Positions 13,113-25,900 of a stretch of DNA of 64,000 nucleotides are shown here, piece by piece. The DNA comes from Lithospermum erythrorhizon (Eukaryota; Streptophyta; Magnoliopsida; Boraginales; Boraginaceae). Made by a program: the position numbers and the translations under genes. The notes under the pieces were generated by a model that searched no databases, had not been told where the DNA came from, and saw nothing but the letters and a program-made list of their open reading frames with translations. The stretch's first letter is position 1. Each line of letters begins with the position of its first letter. The stretch lies in NCBI GenBank assembly GCA_019722365.1, contig JADFUC010002431.1:496001-560000 (forward strand), written 5' to 3'.

Positions 13113-14258
13113 AGCCGTACTAACCGAGGAAGCAACCGATGGGGTGCTGTTTCAAACCGTACAAATCTTGTGAGTTTGCTCGCTGACCGGGCCACATAGA
13201 AACCGGGAGGGAGAGGCGCATACACTTCCTCGAGATCGTCACCGTGCAAAAAGCATTACGGCGCGTCCGTTTGATCTTATTTCTCGATTCTTCGCGCGGC
13301 CGCGCTAAAAAGTACGTGCAGTAACCATCTTGGCAGGTGCAAAGGTGTGATTATAATTGATGCCTTGACATTGATTACCAAAACAACGGAATGAGCCTTA
13401 AACCGTTCCAGCGATTGCATTAGAATTACATTTTACGCTTGTAAACCCGAGAAATAAGAACGCTTCTTGTTGCTCTAGCAATTCCACCCACATACTCGAG
13501 TCTCGTTGTCCTCAGCGCCCGAACTTTCTTTTTCATAGCCTCGCCATTCGGAAACTTCATAGCTTCCTTGAATGATTTAGGCTCGGTACTGCGATTAATC
13601 TTTGCCAGAAAACTTTATTACTTGACTGAAAAAGCGATTACAATTCTGAAATTGGCTATAGGATAGAAATTACACGAGGCATGAAAGGAAACCCGATGAA
13701 GATGGACTCAACTTTTTGCACATTAAGTAACAAAGTCTACGAGTTTAACGAAGGTGTCTTAGATGCGTTTCTCCCGGCCCTAGAGTAAATCCCCAAATAA
13801 ATCGAGCCAGCGCTACCCATTTCCGGTCGTCAATTCGCCCACTCCATTGTTCCAATCCCAGAACCCAGGTCCGCCTCACCATTGAGGACCAGCACTACGG
13901 CCGGAAAAGGCGGGCTCCTCGACAACCAGAGGCGAGCACTCCCGAGGTCGAAGGAAACAAAACCTCCGGCTCGGCCACCATCGTCGCTCCGCGTCATCAT
14001 CGTCACGTCCACCGCATGATTACTCGGCAGTCTTGAAGTAACGAAACACTAGGGTAGAGCTTGCAAAGGGAAAATCATTTTCATAAAAGACAACATCACG
14101 GGAAACAAAGTATTCATGAAATCTAAATCAAAAAGTTTCCACCACTTTTTCCTCATCTGAATGGCAGCAAAGATCGCTTCCTGAAATGCGACTACCAAAT
14201 TTATCCTGTTTACACTTAGGTGTAGGCAAAACACAAGGAACCCAAACCACGCATTATA

Positions 14259-14597
14259 TTAGAGTAGGAAGGGGGTTTGCCATACAGAGAGCTCATACGG
14301 GGTCTTAAAATTAAGCACACTAGAGGGGGTTCGATTGATCAAATAACCAGCAGAAAGAATGCATTCACCCCAGAACTTAATAGACAAATTGGCTTGAAAT
14401 CTTAAAGCCCAAGCTACGTTAAGAATATGACGGTGTTTCCGTTCCACCCGCCCGTTCTGTTGAGGTGTACCAACACAAGAGGTCTGAAAAATAATATCAT
14501 TATCCAAAAAATAATCACGAAGACAGAGAAATTCGATTATGGGTATCATTTCCATACATCTTTGAGCGTTGGTGAAATTGATGATCAACAATAGCAA
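14259..14597 (-). pseudogene. Copia integrase core remnant
   Basis: The block [20 protein letters not shown], then [13 protein letters not shown] and [20 protein letters not shown], is the C-terminal half of a Ty1/copia integrase catalytic core, ending with KTPYEL. The glutamate of the DDE triad is within GRVERK. The N-terminal half is scrambled by stops and frameshifts. Confidence 0.9.
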
Positions 14598-16351
14598 AAA
14601 AAATGCATAAAATATTTTTGAACCTCGGTTTTATCATTCAATAAAAACAACCACACAACACGAGAATAATCATACACAATAGTCAAGAAATATCGCGCAC
14701 CACACGAAGATAATGTGTGATACGGACGAGCAATCAAAATGTATCAACTTCGAAACGAGTAGCCTTATGTTCCTTTAGTAACAAAGGAATTTCTGCGGGC
14801 TGGCAGGCTGATGACGCACGCAATCTGAAGCCTTATTCGAACAAGCCCGACACGAATTCAAAATAAAAAGCGAGTGAAACTACATTTTAGGGGATGTCCC
14901 GATCTCCGATGCCATAAAATTTTGAAGACAACCACGTCCCGTGCGACATCCAGCGTCTACGGAATACTGCAAAAAGTAGTAGCGTCCATTTATGCACTCA
15001 CCGACTCCAATCAGGTTCCTCGAGGTGTGGTCCTGTAAAAGACAACCATTCTTAGTAAATGTAATCAAACAATCAAGTTTGCTTGACTAGGGGCGCTAAA
15101 AGTAAATTACTGATGGCCGAAGCTGTCTGAAAACATCGCCCGAGGACCAAATTAGAACAAGCAGCCGTGCCACTTTTGATGCTTTAGAAATTTTCCACGT
15201 CGGGAAGTCGTCAGGACACCGGGTATATCAACGATATCGGGCCAAGGAATACCGTCACCTGTAACATGGCTAGAAGCTCCAGTATCAATAATTCAATTAC
15301 TAATTAAATACGTACCAGTAAGACGATCCTCGTTACGAATCAAAATTACCAATATTTACTTCCAATTTCATCGATCGATTAATAGAAGTTCTTCGCGCCC
15401 CTATGATCTAACGAGTTCACGGACCCTCACCTCGTCGCGGACGTCGCGTATGCTGTAGAAGCGACCTCGAGTGCAGCCGACTGGGCCCTGGGGCTTTAGT
15501 TTCAGCGGGTTTGAGCCACGCTCCCAGATCGAGAACCTACAGGGCGATCCTCCTGTCCCGGAAACCGTGTTTGGGAAAACAAGGCCGAGATATCATAGCC
15601 GAGGAAACGATCATAAAGAGTACATAGACTACTTTTGGAGCGAGAATCGGACTTGGGAGTACCACGAGAGGCCTGAACCGCTTGATACCGTAGTGGCCTC
15701 AGCGGCTCGGTGTAAAAACCCGTGACTTCATAATTTGTTATTTTCTTGACTGTCGCGTAGTAAACACGATCGAGTGGGAGGAGGATTTTGAGATAAAAAG
15801 AAAGAGAAGACCGAAGTGCACCAAAATGCTCAACATGGATCCCTTTGAGAAAATCATGCAAGCGATCATTGCTCTTGCTTGTTGAAACTACCGCCTAAAT
15901 AACGATGCAAAAACCACACCGCCTTGCGGCAGAGATAGGATCGCCCAGAGTGGCAGTTAATTCCTGAGTTAAAACTTGCGAAATGTCGCAATCGACATGC
16001 GGTCGATTGCTTGCGTCGAGCAGGCGGTTTTCAAGCTGGCATATAGGTACCACTACGGCGTCAAACGGCGTTGTAAGCAATCCCTGATGGGCGAGCACCA
16101 AAATACGAGATAGTGTGCGAGGCAGGTGTGGTGATCAAATCCATTGAATGACTTCTTTGAGCAGCATTCTCAATCAACAACCAAAATCTATAGGTGGTTG
16201 CTTAAGTAGAAAAATTAGGGGTGCGGGGAGGCGGCGGATGTTTGCCAGCCTCTCCAGGCAGTGACTTGTTTGAAGGGGTTTTCGGTCGTAGTGGTGGTGT
16301 TAGGGTTAATCTTAGATGGAGGGTAGAGAAATTTTTGCCACAGCATCAGCA

Positions 16352-16362
16352 GCTCGATTCCA
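16352..16362 (-). other. Degenerate primer-binding site of copia element 1
   Basis: The minus strand reads TGGAATCGAGC directly after the 5' LTR. This resembles TGGTATCAGAGC, the common plant copia site complementary to initiator methionine tRNA, with a substitution and a small deletion. Its position abutting the LTR edge at 16363 supports both calls. Confidence 0.6.
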
Positions 16363-16680
16363 TGTAATTATAAAGATACGATATTATTATTGTTTAAAAG
16401 ATTATGGTGTTCTGATATAATAACCTACGGAATAAATATACACGAGCCGAAAACTATATACGCGACATATCGTAACTTCATGGTGGGAGTCAAACTCGGG
16501 ACTTCTGTTAACTAGCGCTTGTCTCAGCCTCTCACAGACTGCAAAATATCGAGGCAGTGGGACGTAGTTGGGACACAAACTCAGCCTATATGTGTTTATC
16601 TCTGCAATACTTTGTGAAATATGAAACTTTGTAGACAAATTGCACGAGAGCTTATACATTATTGAAGCCTGAAAGAGCAT
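16363..16680 (-). repeat. 5' LTR of copia element 1
   Basis: It starts TGTAATTATAAAGATACG on the plus strand, next to the primer-binding site, and aligns in colinear blocks with 11817-12190. The outer right boundary is approximate (a CA lies at 16678-16679). No matching target-site duplication was identified. Confidence 0.7.
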
Positions 16681-19600
16681 CTGATCTTATTTGCCGGTCA
16701 ACATCTCTGGCATATTGGTCGGCTGGTGTTGGTGTTTAAGATATTCAGTATCATTTCATAATACTTGAGGCAGGTAATGTATATATAAAAGTAAGAACAA
16801 CATTAAGTATTAATCATATTTTTAAATGATGTAAAAATAATTAACCTTTGAATGTAAAAATGATTATCATTAAATGGTTTATGAATAAAAACATCCAATT
16901 TTTTTAATTCAAATAATAAATATTTTATATTTGTTATTTCTCCTATGAAAAACAAATTGATACATTATTGTTAAGTTTATAAAATATAAAATTTGACAAT
17001 ATATATAACATTTTCATATTTTAAAAATATAGAAAAAAAATTATTCAACCTACAAGATTACAAAAGAGTTGGTGCAGTTTAGTTTATTTGAAATAATAGA
17101 GTGTAATAACTAAAAAATTAATGGCTGGATTTGAAACTGGGATGTCTTCAGACACCCCATAAGAACTTTGATCACTGTCTGGCTTAATTGATATGGTACT
17201 GGCTACGTCTGACTTTCGTAAATGCTCGGCCAGGTTGATGATTTAGTTGGGGTTGGCCAATCGTAACAAGGTGTCGCGTTGAGCATTTGAGCCAGGTCCA
17301 GCATTTGATCAACGTAAAGAATCGTAATCGTGTGTACTCTTCTGGGTAAATTTTGTCTTTCTACGTAGAAATATATAAATTTGATATTAGAGTATATTTG
17401 TTATCGTTTTTTGTTAAATAGATTTAAATATACGAATAGAATACGTTAATACGTGTATATTAACAGCTTTGAAATAAATTAAAGAAAAAAAAATTTACGC
17501 TTAGTTTGCGTCATGGTGTTTGTGCTTGATATAAATAATACATATAACGTAGTTTAGTATTTTTGGGGAATTTCTTTTAAAGAGACGCAGACTAGAAGAT
17601 ATTCATAAACTCATTTGTTTCTTGTTTTGTTTTTTATTATTTCCTAGTACAGATTAGTTTGTAAATGAACTTAATTAACTAAATAATTGCGATCATGTTG
17701 GTAAATGGTTGTATATTGTCATGAGATCCTGAAACCATGAGCATCTAGCAATTAATGAACATTAGCTGGCTTGTGCTTCCTTTGCTTCAATGTGGAATAA
17801 CACACGTACGTGTGGCTCGCACTACATGAGCATTTGTGATGGAATATTTAATTTTAATATTGATCTATGCAAATTAATGATCAAAGGAACTAATATATCA
17901 TTGTAACACTTTTATATGAATATTCTTCCTCTAATTTTTAATTGTCCTTCTAGCATAATATTTTGTTTTAAATCATTCTATTATAATAAATTTAATACTT
18001 AAATATTTTTAATAATGTTTTTTTAATTAGCTTTTTTATTGAAGCTTGTGATAACGATGATATAATTCGATTAATTTGACATTTTATATTTTAATCATCT
18101 TTGAAGCTACTTTTTATTTTTCATTTAATAGTTGTATAAAAGTCACAGGATAATAGTAAAATCGAGGAAAGAAGTATTTTTAATGTTGATTTTTTTTGTC
18201 AATATTATTAATGTGAGGTATAATTGAAAAAATAAATAATTTATCATCAGAAATTAAGAGTATCAGGTAATTTCAGAGTATCGATAGTATCGACAATACG
18301 TAAATTAATAACGTAAATTTTTGATAAATAGTCTGATCATAGTTTTTGCTCAATAACGTCTGAATTACAGTTGTTTAGATAACATATCATAATCTAAAAA
18401 TAGATCAGAACAAAATACTACAATAACTCAATATATAATTATGTTGTTTGAGTTGATCAAGTACAAAAATAAATTAAACGTAATTTTTTATGTGAAATTA
18501 GATGACATTGATTTAAATAAAAGCTAGCAATTCTTCAAAAATCGCCGTTATAAAATGGAGGAAGTATAACCGAACCCTGAATACCAAAATCGAAATATCA
18601 TAAATTTAGGCAAACATAGACAAATATCACAGAGATTACTCGAACAATAAACTCTTCAACCATTGAGTAGCCATTATCTTTTTTGGAATTTCAAGTGTCT
18701 AGGGTTGTCCCTACTCCCTAGATGAATTCAATAAGTTAGTACGTGCTATATTAAAATTGCAAACCACCCCACCACCACCCGTGGGCGGTTATATTATTAT
18801 CTGTGATTCGTCTTCTTGAGCTGCATCAGACATGTCCAAAACATTTGACCACATTAAACATACCATGTTGCCAACAACTCAGACCTTCAAATTTATTTGA
18901 ATGTCCACCTACCTTATTAACTCCATAATACCCTATCATAATTCATAAACAACCCATGTACTCATGTACCATACACTAATAAAACATTAAACATTGTGAG
19001 CACCAGCCTAATATTTGCATTGATTGAATAATTAACCTTTCACGTAGTTTTCTTAGATGCCCTTCATGTTTATTTGTCTTTAGACAGATCAAATGCTTGA
19101 GTTCATCGTATTGCTATAAATATAAAAATAAAAGATGGCCCTGAAGTATCAAATTGTTACAATATAAATATATACATACAGATACATAAATTAAAATTGT
19201 GCTTGATACATAATTCATATATTTAATTGACAAACTACTACTTATATTCCTTGCATTGATTTGTACACATAGATATGAGTACATGCTGTACTCATCATCG
19301 TATCGTTAAGTCATTTTATCAATTAACACTTTCTGCATAAGCAATATCTGGTATGACTCATATAAGACATCAATATTTACCTTCACTAATAAAACTAAGA
19401 ATTAAAACTTATTTTAGAGGTAATATTATTACTAGCTAGTTCACTACTCCGTACTATATTTGAAGTGTTCGAGTTCGAACAAGTTGGCATCACTTGAATT
19501 GAAGTTATCGATAATACCGTATATTCATATCTATAAAAAAAAAATTATATTTAGATATATATATATATATATATATATATGTAATTTATAGTTTAAAGAA

Positions 19601-20849
19601 ATCAATCATTTATCAAATAGTAATAGATCGATAGTCATGGGTTAGAGAAATATGTGTCATATGAAAGATCTCTAAAACGTTTACAAATTGTTAAACAACT
19701 CATATATCATGTCACTAAAGTGGGAAAACATTTGTGTCTGCTTCCACATCCATCTATAATATACAAGGAATCTAAAGCAATGACAACGAACCTCTTTTTT
19801 TGTCCATGAAAGTCTTTTCCTTTCACAAATTTCTCCACCTCCACTTTCATATTACTAGTACACAATTAGAAGCATCTACATAAAAAGGATTTTTTCGATT
19901 CGTGTCATACTCTAATTAGGTTAGCCCTCATTCAACTGAACATCATTAGCACTAAAAGGTCTAAAATTAAATGAAAATCTTGACTTTTTAGAGCAAGGAG
20001 AGTAATAATTCAAATCTGTATACTCGTCCGATATATTTTTGGGCCCCCCTAAACGTTTGGTATTCCCCTGTGTCATTTTTGACTTTTGAATAACCAGAAG
20101 ATATGTTCATATATATCCATTAAGAAAGTAGGTTCCTAACCATATTAAGGAGTACTTATTTCATTTCAAAAAATTGTATCAAATCTCATCACACTATTGA
20201 CTATTACCATCAAGTATTTAATTTTAATTCAAATCAATATTATGTACGTCATCTAAAATCGTAAAAACTAAATTTTTTAGAAGATATAGGACTCTAATTT
20301 AAATCAACCGATCACATGCATACACATAGGAGATCGATGTATAATTTATATGTATCAGAAAATGAGACAACAATAATTGAGTCGGTGCAATTATGTCGAA
20401 GAATAAATAAAAATTAAGGAAGTAGTATTTTAATTAAGTCACTTCTCTAGATATTAAAAACATTTAAGGCAAGGTAAAAATTTATTTCAAGTAATCATAT
20501 CCTTGATCGTGTTCATGTTTTAGGAGAGTTTGAATGTTGTTGTCTAAGAAATCAAAAGTTCATGTAGAAGATATACTACAATCATTTTGATTTCTTGCAT
20601 TAATCTATTTCTACTATGCTTCAGAAAATGCAGTAATAGTGCATGAGTCCTTTTTTTCAACATGATTCTTATAAAATGATCAGTAATAAAACTTTAATGA
20701 ACTAGCAAGAAAATATTCCCAGGCCCCGGGCATATTGAAATTGCACCATAAATTTTGACGTTATAGTAAAAGCTAGCTGTGGGAATATAATTTCTTTTGA
20801 AAAATAATGGTACTACTAAAGAAGGCAAGCTCAAATCAAGAAATTAAAG
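16681..20849. other. AT-rich intergenic region
   Basis: No gene is supported over about 4 kb. It contains an (AT)13 microsatellite, one TACTCCGTA at 19445-19453 and many poly-A/T tracts. The final few hundred bases should contain the DC1 gene promoter and leader. Confidence 0.6.
19555..19580. repeat. (AT)13 microsatellite
   Basis: A perfect run of 26 alternating A and T bases, flanked by AGAT on the left and GTAATT on the right. Confidence 0.95.
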
Positions 20850-22001
20850 ATGGAACGGAAATCATTTAGGATGTCACCTAAATCCATTAGGAGCTTTAGA
20901 AGCATCGAGGTTCCCCGGGCACCACCAGCACCACGTCCAGGCAATCGTTCAATGTATGGCAAGGCGCCTCATGTACCAGCACCATGGCCGGGAAATGATG
21001 CGATGTATGGCAAGGCACCACATGCACCGGAATTCCCGACCTCGCCTCAACCGGTGGTGGGGGAAGAAATAGTTCACTACAGTCATTTGAAACACCCCCT
21101 TGTTGAGGTGACTTTGCAAGAGCTCTTTACATGTGCTGGCTGCAAAGAATATGGTGCAGGCAAAAGATATGCATGTCAGCAGTGTGAATTTCAGTTACAT
21201 GACTTCTGTGCATTTTCTCCTCCTACTCTCAAAGATCATCCTCTTCATGGACAACATCAACTTGTCTTTCATGCAAAACCTAAACAAGGTACATAGTAAA
21301 TTATACATTTCATTATATAATACGGAGTATATATTATTATTCTCGTAAACAGCCTCCTTGTTATCACAGGGGAAGGTTGCGTACAATCCGTCCCTCCCTT
21401 AACCCTACTTAGGCAAGAGCCTATTTTGAGGCAATGGGGCAATGTTATGTGTTATGGTCTATAGAATAACATAAAACAATATTTGTTTTTGCTTAAAGCT
21501 GGAATTACATGGCCAAGATGTGATGTGTGTAGCAAGTCCTTGAAAGGGTTTGTTTTCAGATGCAGAGCATGCAATTTCCAAATGCATCCCTGTTGTGCAA
21601 TGCTTTCTCATGAAATGAAATTATCTGTCCATCAACATACCTTGAAGCTCCTACCACCAACCATCAATACAACATCATCATCAGCTGATAGCAATCCTGC
21701 AATAGTCTGCGGCGAGTGCAAGAAAAAAAGATCAGGCAGAGTTTACCGCTGCTCAGAATGCAATGATTACTATCTCCATGCAATTTGTGCAAAAGCCTTT
21801 CTCAATGGCCTCCAAGAAAATGGAATTTATCCTCCTGCAAAGCCAAGCATGATTAGCACTGCGGCTCGTGTTGCTTCTCAGGTCGTTATAGAGTTCATCG
21901 GGGGGTTTCTTGATGGGATTGGAGAAGGTGTTGGAGAAGCTCTTGTTCAGAACATTGGAAGAGGAAGAAGAAATGCAAGGAGAGCAAGAATGAATCAGTA
22001 G
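20850..22001 (+). CDS. DC1-domain (Cys/His-rich C1) protein
   Basis: Two exons, 20850-21288 and 21499-22001, join in phase (G|CT) to give 313 residues. The N-terminus is basic and then Pro-rich, with an imperfect duplication of PGNxxMYGKAPHxP. The DC1 module begins HYSHLKHPLVEV and continues TCAGCKEYGAGKRYACQQCE and FQLHDFCA. A second module starts at the exon junction (TWPRCDVCSKSLKGFVFRCR, then NFQMHPCCA), and a third contains CGECKKKRSGRVYRCSECND. The Cys/His pattern is that of plant zinc-binding DC1 domains. The C-terminus is a Gly-rich hydrophobic helix (FIGGFLDGIGEGVGEALV) followed by a basic RGRRNARRAR tail. DC1 proteins are linked to stress and hormone responses, but no specific role can be assigned. 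The gene is convergent with the SPL gene. Confidence 0.9.
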
Positions 22002-22956
22002 AAACAAATATGGCAAATGAAGCCTCAAAAAAAATACTGCTATTTTTGTTCACCTAAAAAATTCGTTGAAATATGTTATAAAAAAACAAAAGAATTGATA
22101 TGTAAACAGCAACATGAATGATAATCTTATTACCTTTCTATTATTACAAATTAACTACCCTTTAACACCTCCCCTTCCCCCCTACTTCTCTTCTCCTTGC
22201 CCTTCAATATCGACAATGTAAAAATTATCTCAACACAACAATCAAATAGTCATCTTCATAAATGGAAGACTTCCTTAACAACCCTTATAAATGGAAGATT
22301 CTTTTAACATTTACACATTGTCCCTATTTCAGATAGCATTGGTAGTCGATAATGCCAATCGATGCACCAAACCAAAAACGCCAGTAAGTTGTTTTCTGTA
22401 AGAATCGCTATGACATACTAGATACATGGATTTGGGAGTACACGCCCCATCAAAAAAGAAAAGATGAATCTCTTATTACACACATATACTGAAAGAATAT
22501 TTTACTATAGATGTATGTATATCACAAAAAACCTAGTAGACCTTGAAACCAAATTATTCTTTACAGGAATTATCTCGAGCATGACCAGAATACTCCATGT
22601 TTGATTACTGATAAACCAGGACAGAAACAAGCACAGGTATGGTGATTAGTTAGTTGAAGACAAATTCATTTGTAAGTAAAATAGTTGATCCGCCCATCTG
22701 GAGCTCATGCCTATAGCTTCTTCTATGAGCTTTCACATGTCCAAAAACGAAGTCAGTTCATCAAAGCATATTCCTGCTGACTGCCTATTCATACTAACAC
22801 TACTCCTGCCCACAAATAGGTCATTTGTAAGAAAGAGCCCTAGTGCATAAACAGCATTAAAAAGTGGTTCCAGAAATGTAATCATTTAAAGCTGGACACT
22901 AAAATGCATATTATGCAAATCAAGAAACATAGTGGCTCACCTTTTTATTTTCTGAA
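22002..22956. other. 3' flanks of the convergent DC1 and SPL genes
   Basis: No coding region. The left part is the DC1 3' UTR. On the minus strand, just after the SPL-type stop codon, AAAAAG is followed by GTGAGCC with GT at 22939-22940. This is a good donor, so the SPL transcript may have an intron in its 3' UTR with a further non-coding exon around 22650-22830. Confidence 0.5.
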
Positions 22957-25900
22957 TTAACTTGTGCCGAACTCCAGTTTCTCCCACTTGAAGGGGGCAA
23001 CTGAGCCAATGTCTGGGGCTCCTCTAAAGAGCAGGCACACACAAACACAGACAGCCGCTATAGCAAGCATCGAGTGGATGTAAGGGCGTTGAAGTAATCC
23101 TTGGGTTCCTGAAACTCTAGTGCTGGATCTAGTCGCAGCAATTGCACACCTAGAACAAGAGTTCAGAACCTGCTTGAATTCACTTAGTTTCTTATTGTTC
23201 TGCTCTTTTTCCACATCTAGTGGCACCACCTCGTTATGAATTGATAAGGATATTTGACCATTTTCTTTATCAGCAAGCTTCTGAGCAACAAGCTCATTAT
23301 AGGTGTGGTTATTTCTCATTAAGGCATAAGCATAAGGAGACAACCCAGTTGAGTCCAGAGTTGACTTCCAGCATCGCATCCCCATCTACAAAAGGAGAAA
23401 AATGCTAACTTTATTAAAAACTAACTTGAATAATTAAAACTAAATGTAAAGAAGGCAAGAAATAAATATAATAGCTGACCATACAAGATAGTGAAAAATA
23501 CCTCTTTAGGGTCATTTGAGAGAGCATCGACAAGTTCATCAGAATTTGCCATAGAAGCAACCACATGCAAAGGAGTAATGCCACCAGGTCCTTCTGCATT
23601 TGGTGGGAAAAGATACTTCCTTGAGTAATCACTAGGATCAAAGCTAACATCGTAACGAGGAGCATATTATTCATGTTCCATATATCTCCTTTAATAGCTG
23701 TGTTCAATAGGTTAATCTCATGTAACATCTCCAGAGAGTCATTTATCAGCTCCTCTTTAACCAAGTTTATTTCTAGAAGAATATCCAAAAGTGTTTTGAC
23801 CAGAGCACAAAGATCGTGCTCAACTGAAAAAACAAATAGAAACCTAAACCGGCTAAGCTTATAAGCTGGAGATCATGAAGCAAGAGCTGGTTTTTTCTTG
23901 TCAAATCCTTATCCTAACTTGTTTGCTGAAATGAAGGGTTTCCTTCCTCAACTGAAACCCAAGAACTGGAACATGAGGCTAGGGTTAAATCATACATGAC
24001 TTCTGCAATTCCATCCCAAATTTAAAACCCATGGTTTCAGTTCTTAAATAGCAGCATCAGTTATATCAACGGAAACCTGGCTCCCCACACCATTTCTAAC
24101 CCGTATGTCAGAGAGATGTAACTTTTCATTAACAAATACTTCATCATTTATATACATGTGTTGAGATGCTAGAAATTGTAATTAAGGCTACCTCTATGAA
24201 ACAGCGGCCGAGAGATTTATCATTGAACACAACCTTAAACTAAATCAAGCATATCCATTCCATTAACATTTGAGATGTTGAGGCTTGGTTCTATTGTAGT
24301 TTAATATATGAGTACAAGTTATCCTGGAATGTCAGTCCATGTTAAATTACACAATAGACCCAAATTATTTTAATTCTAGAATTTTATACTTGGTCCCGAA
24401 TAGTCAGCCTCCTCCCCCCTCAGAACCACAGAAATCTCTTGGCCAGTCTCCACTGCCACAGGTGAAATCGAGATTTAGTCTAGTGTGAGCCCAGCCAAGG
24501 ATTTGCATAGACGGACTTTTCCTAATAAGCAGAAGGGAATATCAAACAATGGAAAGGTTTCCATATGCAGATGGTTTGAGGACAGATTACAAGGTTTAAA
24601 CTGAGACATTTACTGATTCAAATCATAAATAGCATTTATAAGAGAAAACAGTAACCCTCTTGGAATGAAGCCAATTGTTTGAGTGTATGAACTAAGAATC
24701 TCCCATTTCTCCAAAAGTCAGGATCTATATCTTCAACCAATGATTTGATACACAGATAGAGATTCCCCTCAAGCTGAAACAGAAACATAGGTCCTGATAG
24801 TGGTCAGAGCAAATTGGTGTTAAAGAAATTTATATTTTAAGTTCTTCACTCACTAGGTCCCATGCAGAAGATGACATGGATATATAAATTGACAAAACAA
24901 TGCAACCAGGCCTAATGTAGCTCTCCATCTCTGACGGACAATTAGAAAGCCAATTATAGACCTACAAAAAACAATAAGAGTCACTTAGCAGCAGTGACCG
25001 ATCAGTTAAATAATGTAAAGAAACCCAAAATCAATGAAAATTTCTAACCTGAGCTCTCAAAGAACCAGGTAGGTGACTAGGGTCTTTGTCAAATAGTTTA
25101 AATAGTATTCGCCCGGTACGATCCTGTTTAAGGTTTGTATATCAAACATCAATGCCATGAAAACAACCAAAACAGACCAATAAAAAGAAAAATCTCGATA
25201 TAACTTTCAAACCACAGTTACCTGGGCATCAGAGATTAAACTGGAGGGTGAATGATCAGACCCAGAAGAAGATGTGTAACCGGCTTGGTATGGAGAATTT
25301 TGACTAGATCCATTATCAGCTCCAGTAAGTGAGCTCCCAAAAAGCTGAAGAGGCATTATGCAAGCCGCAGCTTTAGTTGCTGAAACATTGGAAGTACTAA
25401 CTGGATGGACTGGAATGGTTCCAGGTCTTCTTTTTCCCTTTATTGAAGGCACTGGAAACAGTTTATGTGCAACAGGCGGCGAAGATGAAGGGGACCTGTC
25501 TATTGAAGGATTGCTGCTACCGGAAGAGAAGTATTTCCTATCAGCAGTGAGTTTTGGTACGCTATCAATTTCAGGTGAGGAACTAAATAGCTGAAGTGTC
25601 AAATCTAGATGGCCTTCTTGGACCTGTCCATCAGATTCTTCAACGGGAGACTGGTCACTTAAACTGCTTCTCTGTCCTCCAATAATGGGATGATCCACAC
25701 CAAGACCATCTTGTAGATTAAGACAAGGGGACTGGCCAAGGGAGACAGATTTGCTCTTCTCAGAATCACTTCCTCGACTAGATTGGACCTCAACTAAATT
25801 GGTATTAGGCAACACTGGAGTAGCTGTCAAAGCCGCAAGCAAGTTCTTGGTAGATGGAGATGAGGTATTTCCATTTGCACGGCTCTGAGATTGAGAATAA

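Larger units (their letters stand above)
11817..16680 (-). mobile_element. Decayed Ty1/copia LTR retrotransposon (element 1)
   Basis: Reading on the minus strand, the order is LTR, primer-binding site, gag region, protease (IDTGASSHVTGD near 15252-15290), GAG-pre-integrase (CLLQDHTSRNLIGVGE, 14880-15068), integrase (14259-14597), reverse transcriptase (12798-13112), RNase H (12384-12596) and LTR. Protease-integrase-RT-RNase H is the defining copia order. All frames are broken by stops and shifts, so it cannot move by itself. The two LTRs are clearly related but strongly diverged, which implies age. The interior is unexpectedly rich in CpG compared with its flanks. No target-site duplication could be resolved. 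Confidence 0.88.

Noticed and set aside
15471..15725. Plus-strand frame of 84 codons inside copia element 1
   Set aside because: It runs antisense to the gag/protease region of the element, and its length reflects the local GC and CpG content.
25358..25594. Open frame antisense to the SPL third exon (78 codons)
   Set aside because: It mirrors a strongly conserved exon on the other strand, has no recognisable domain and no splice context.
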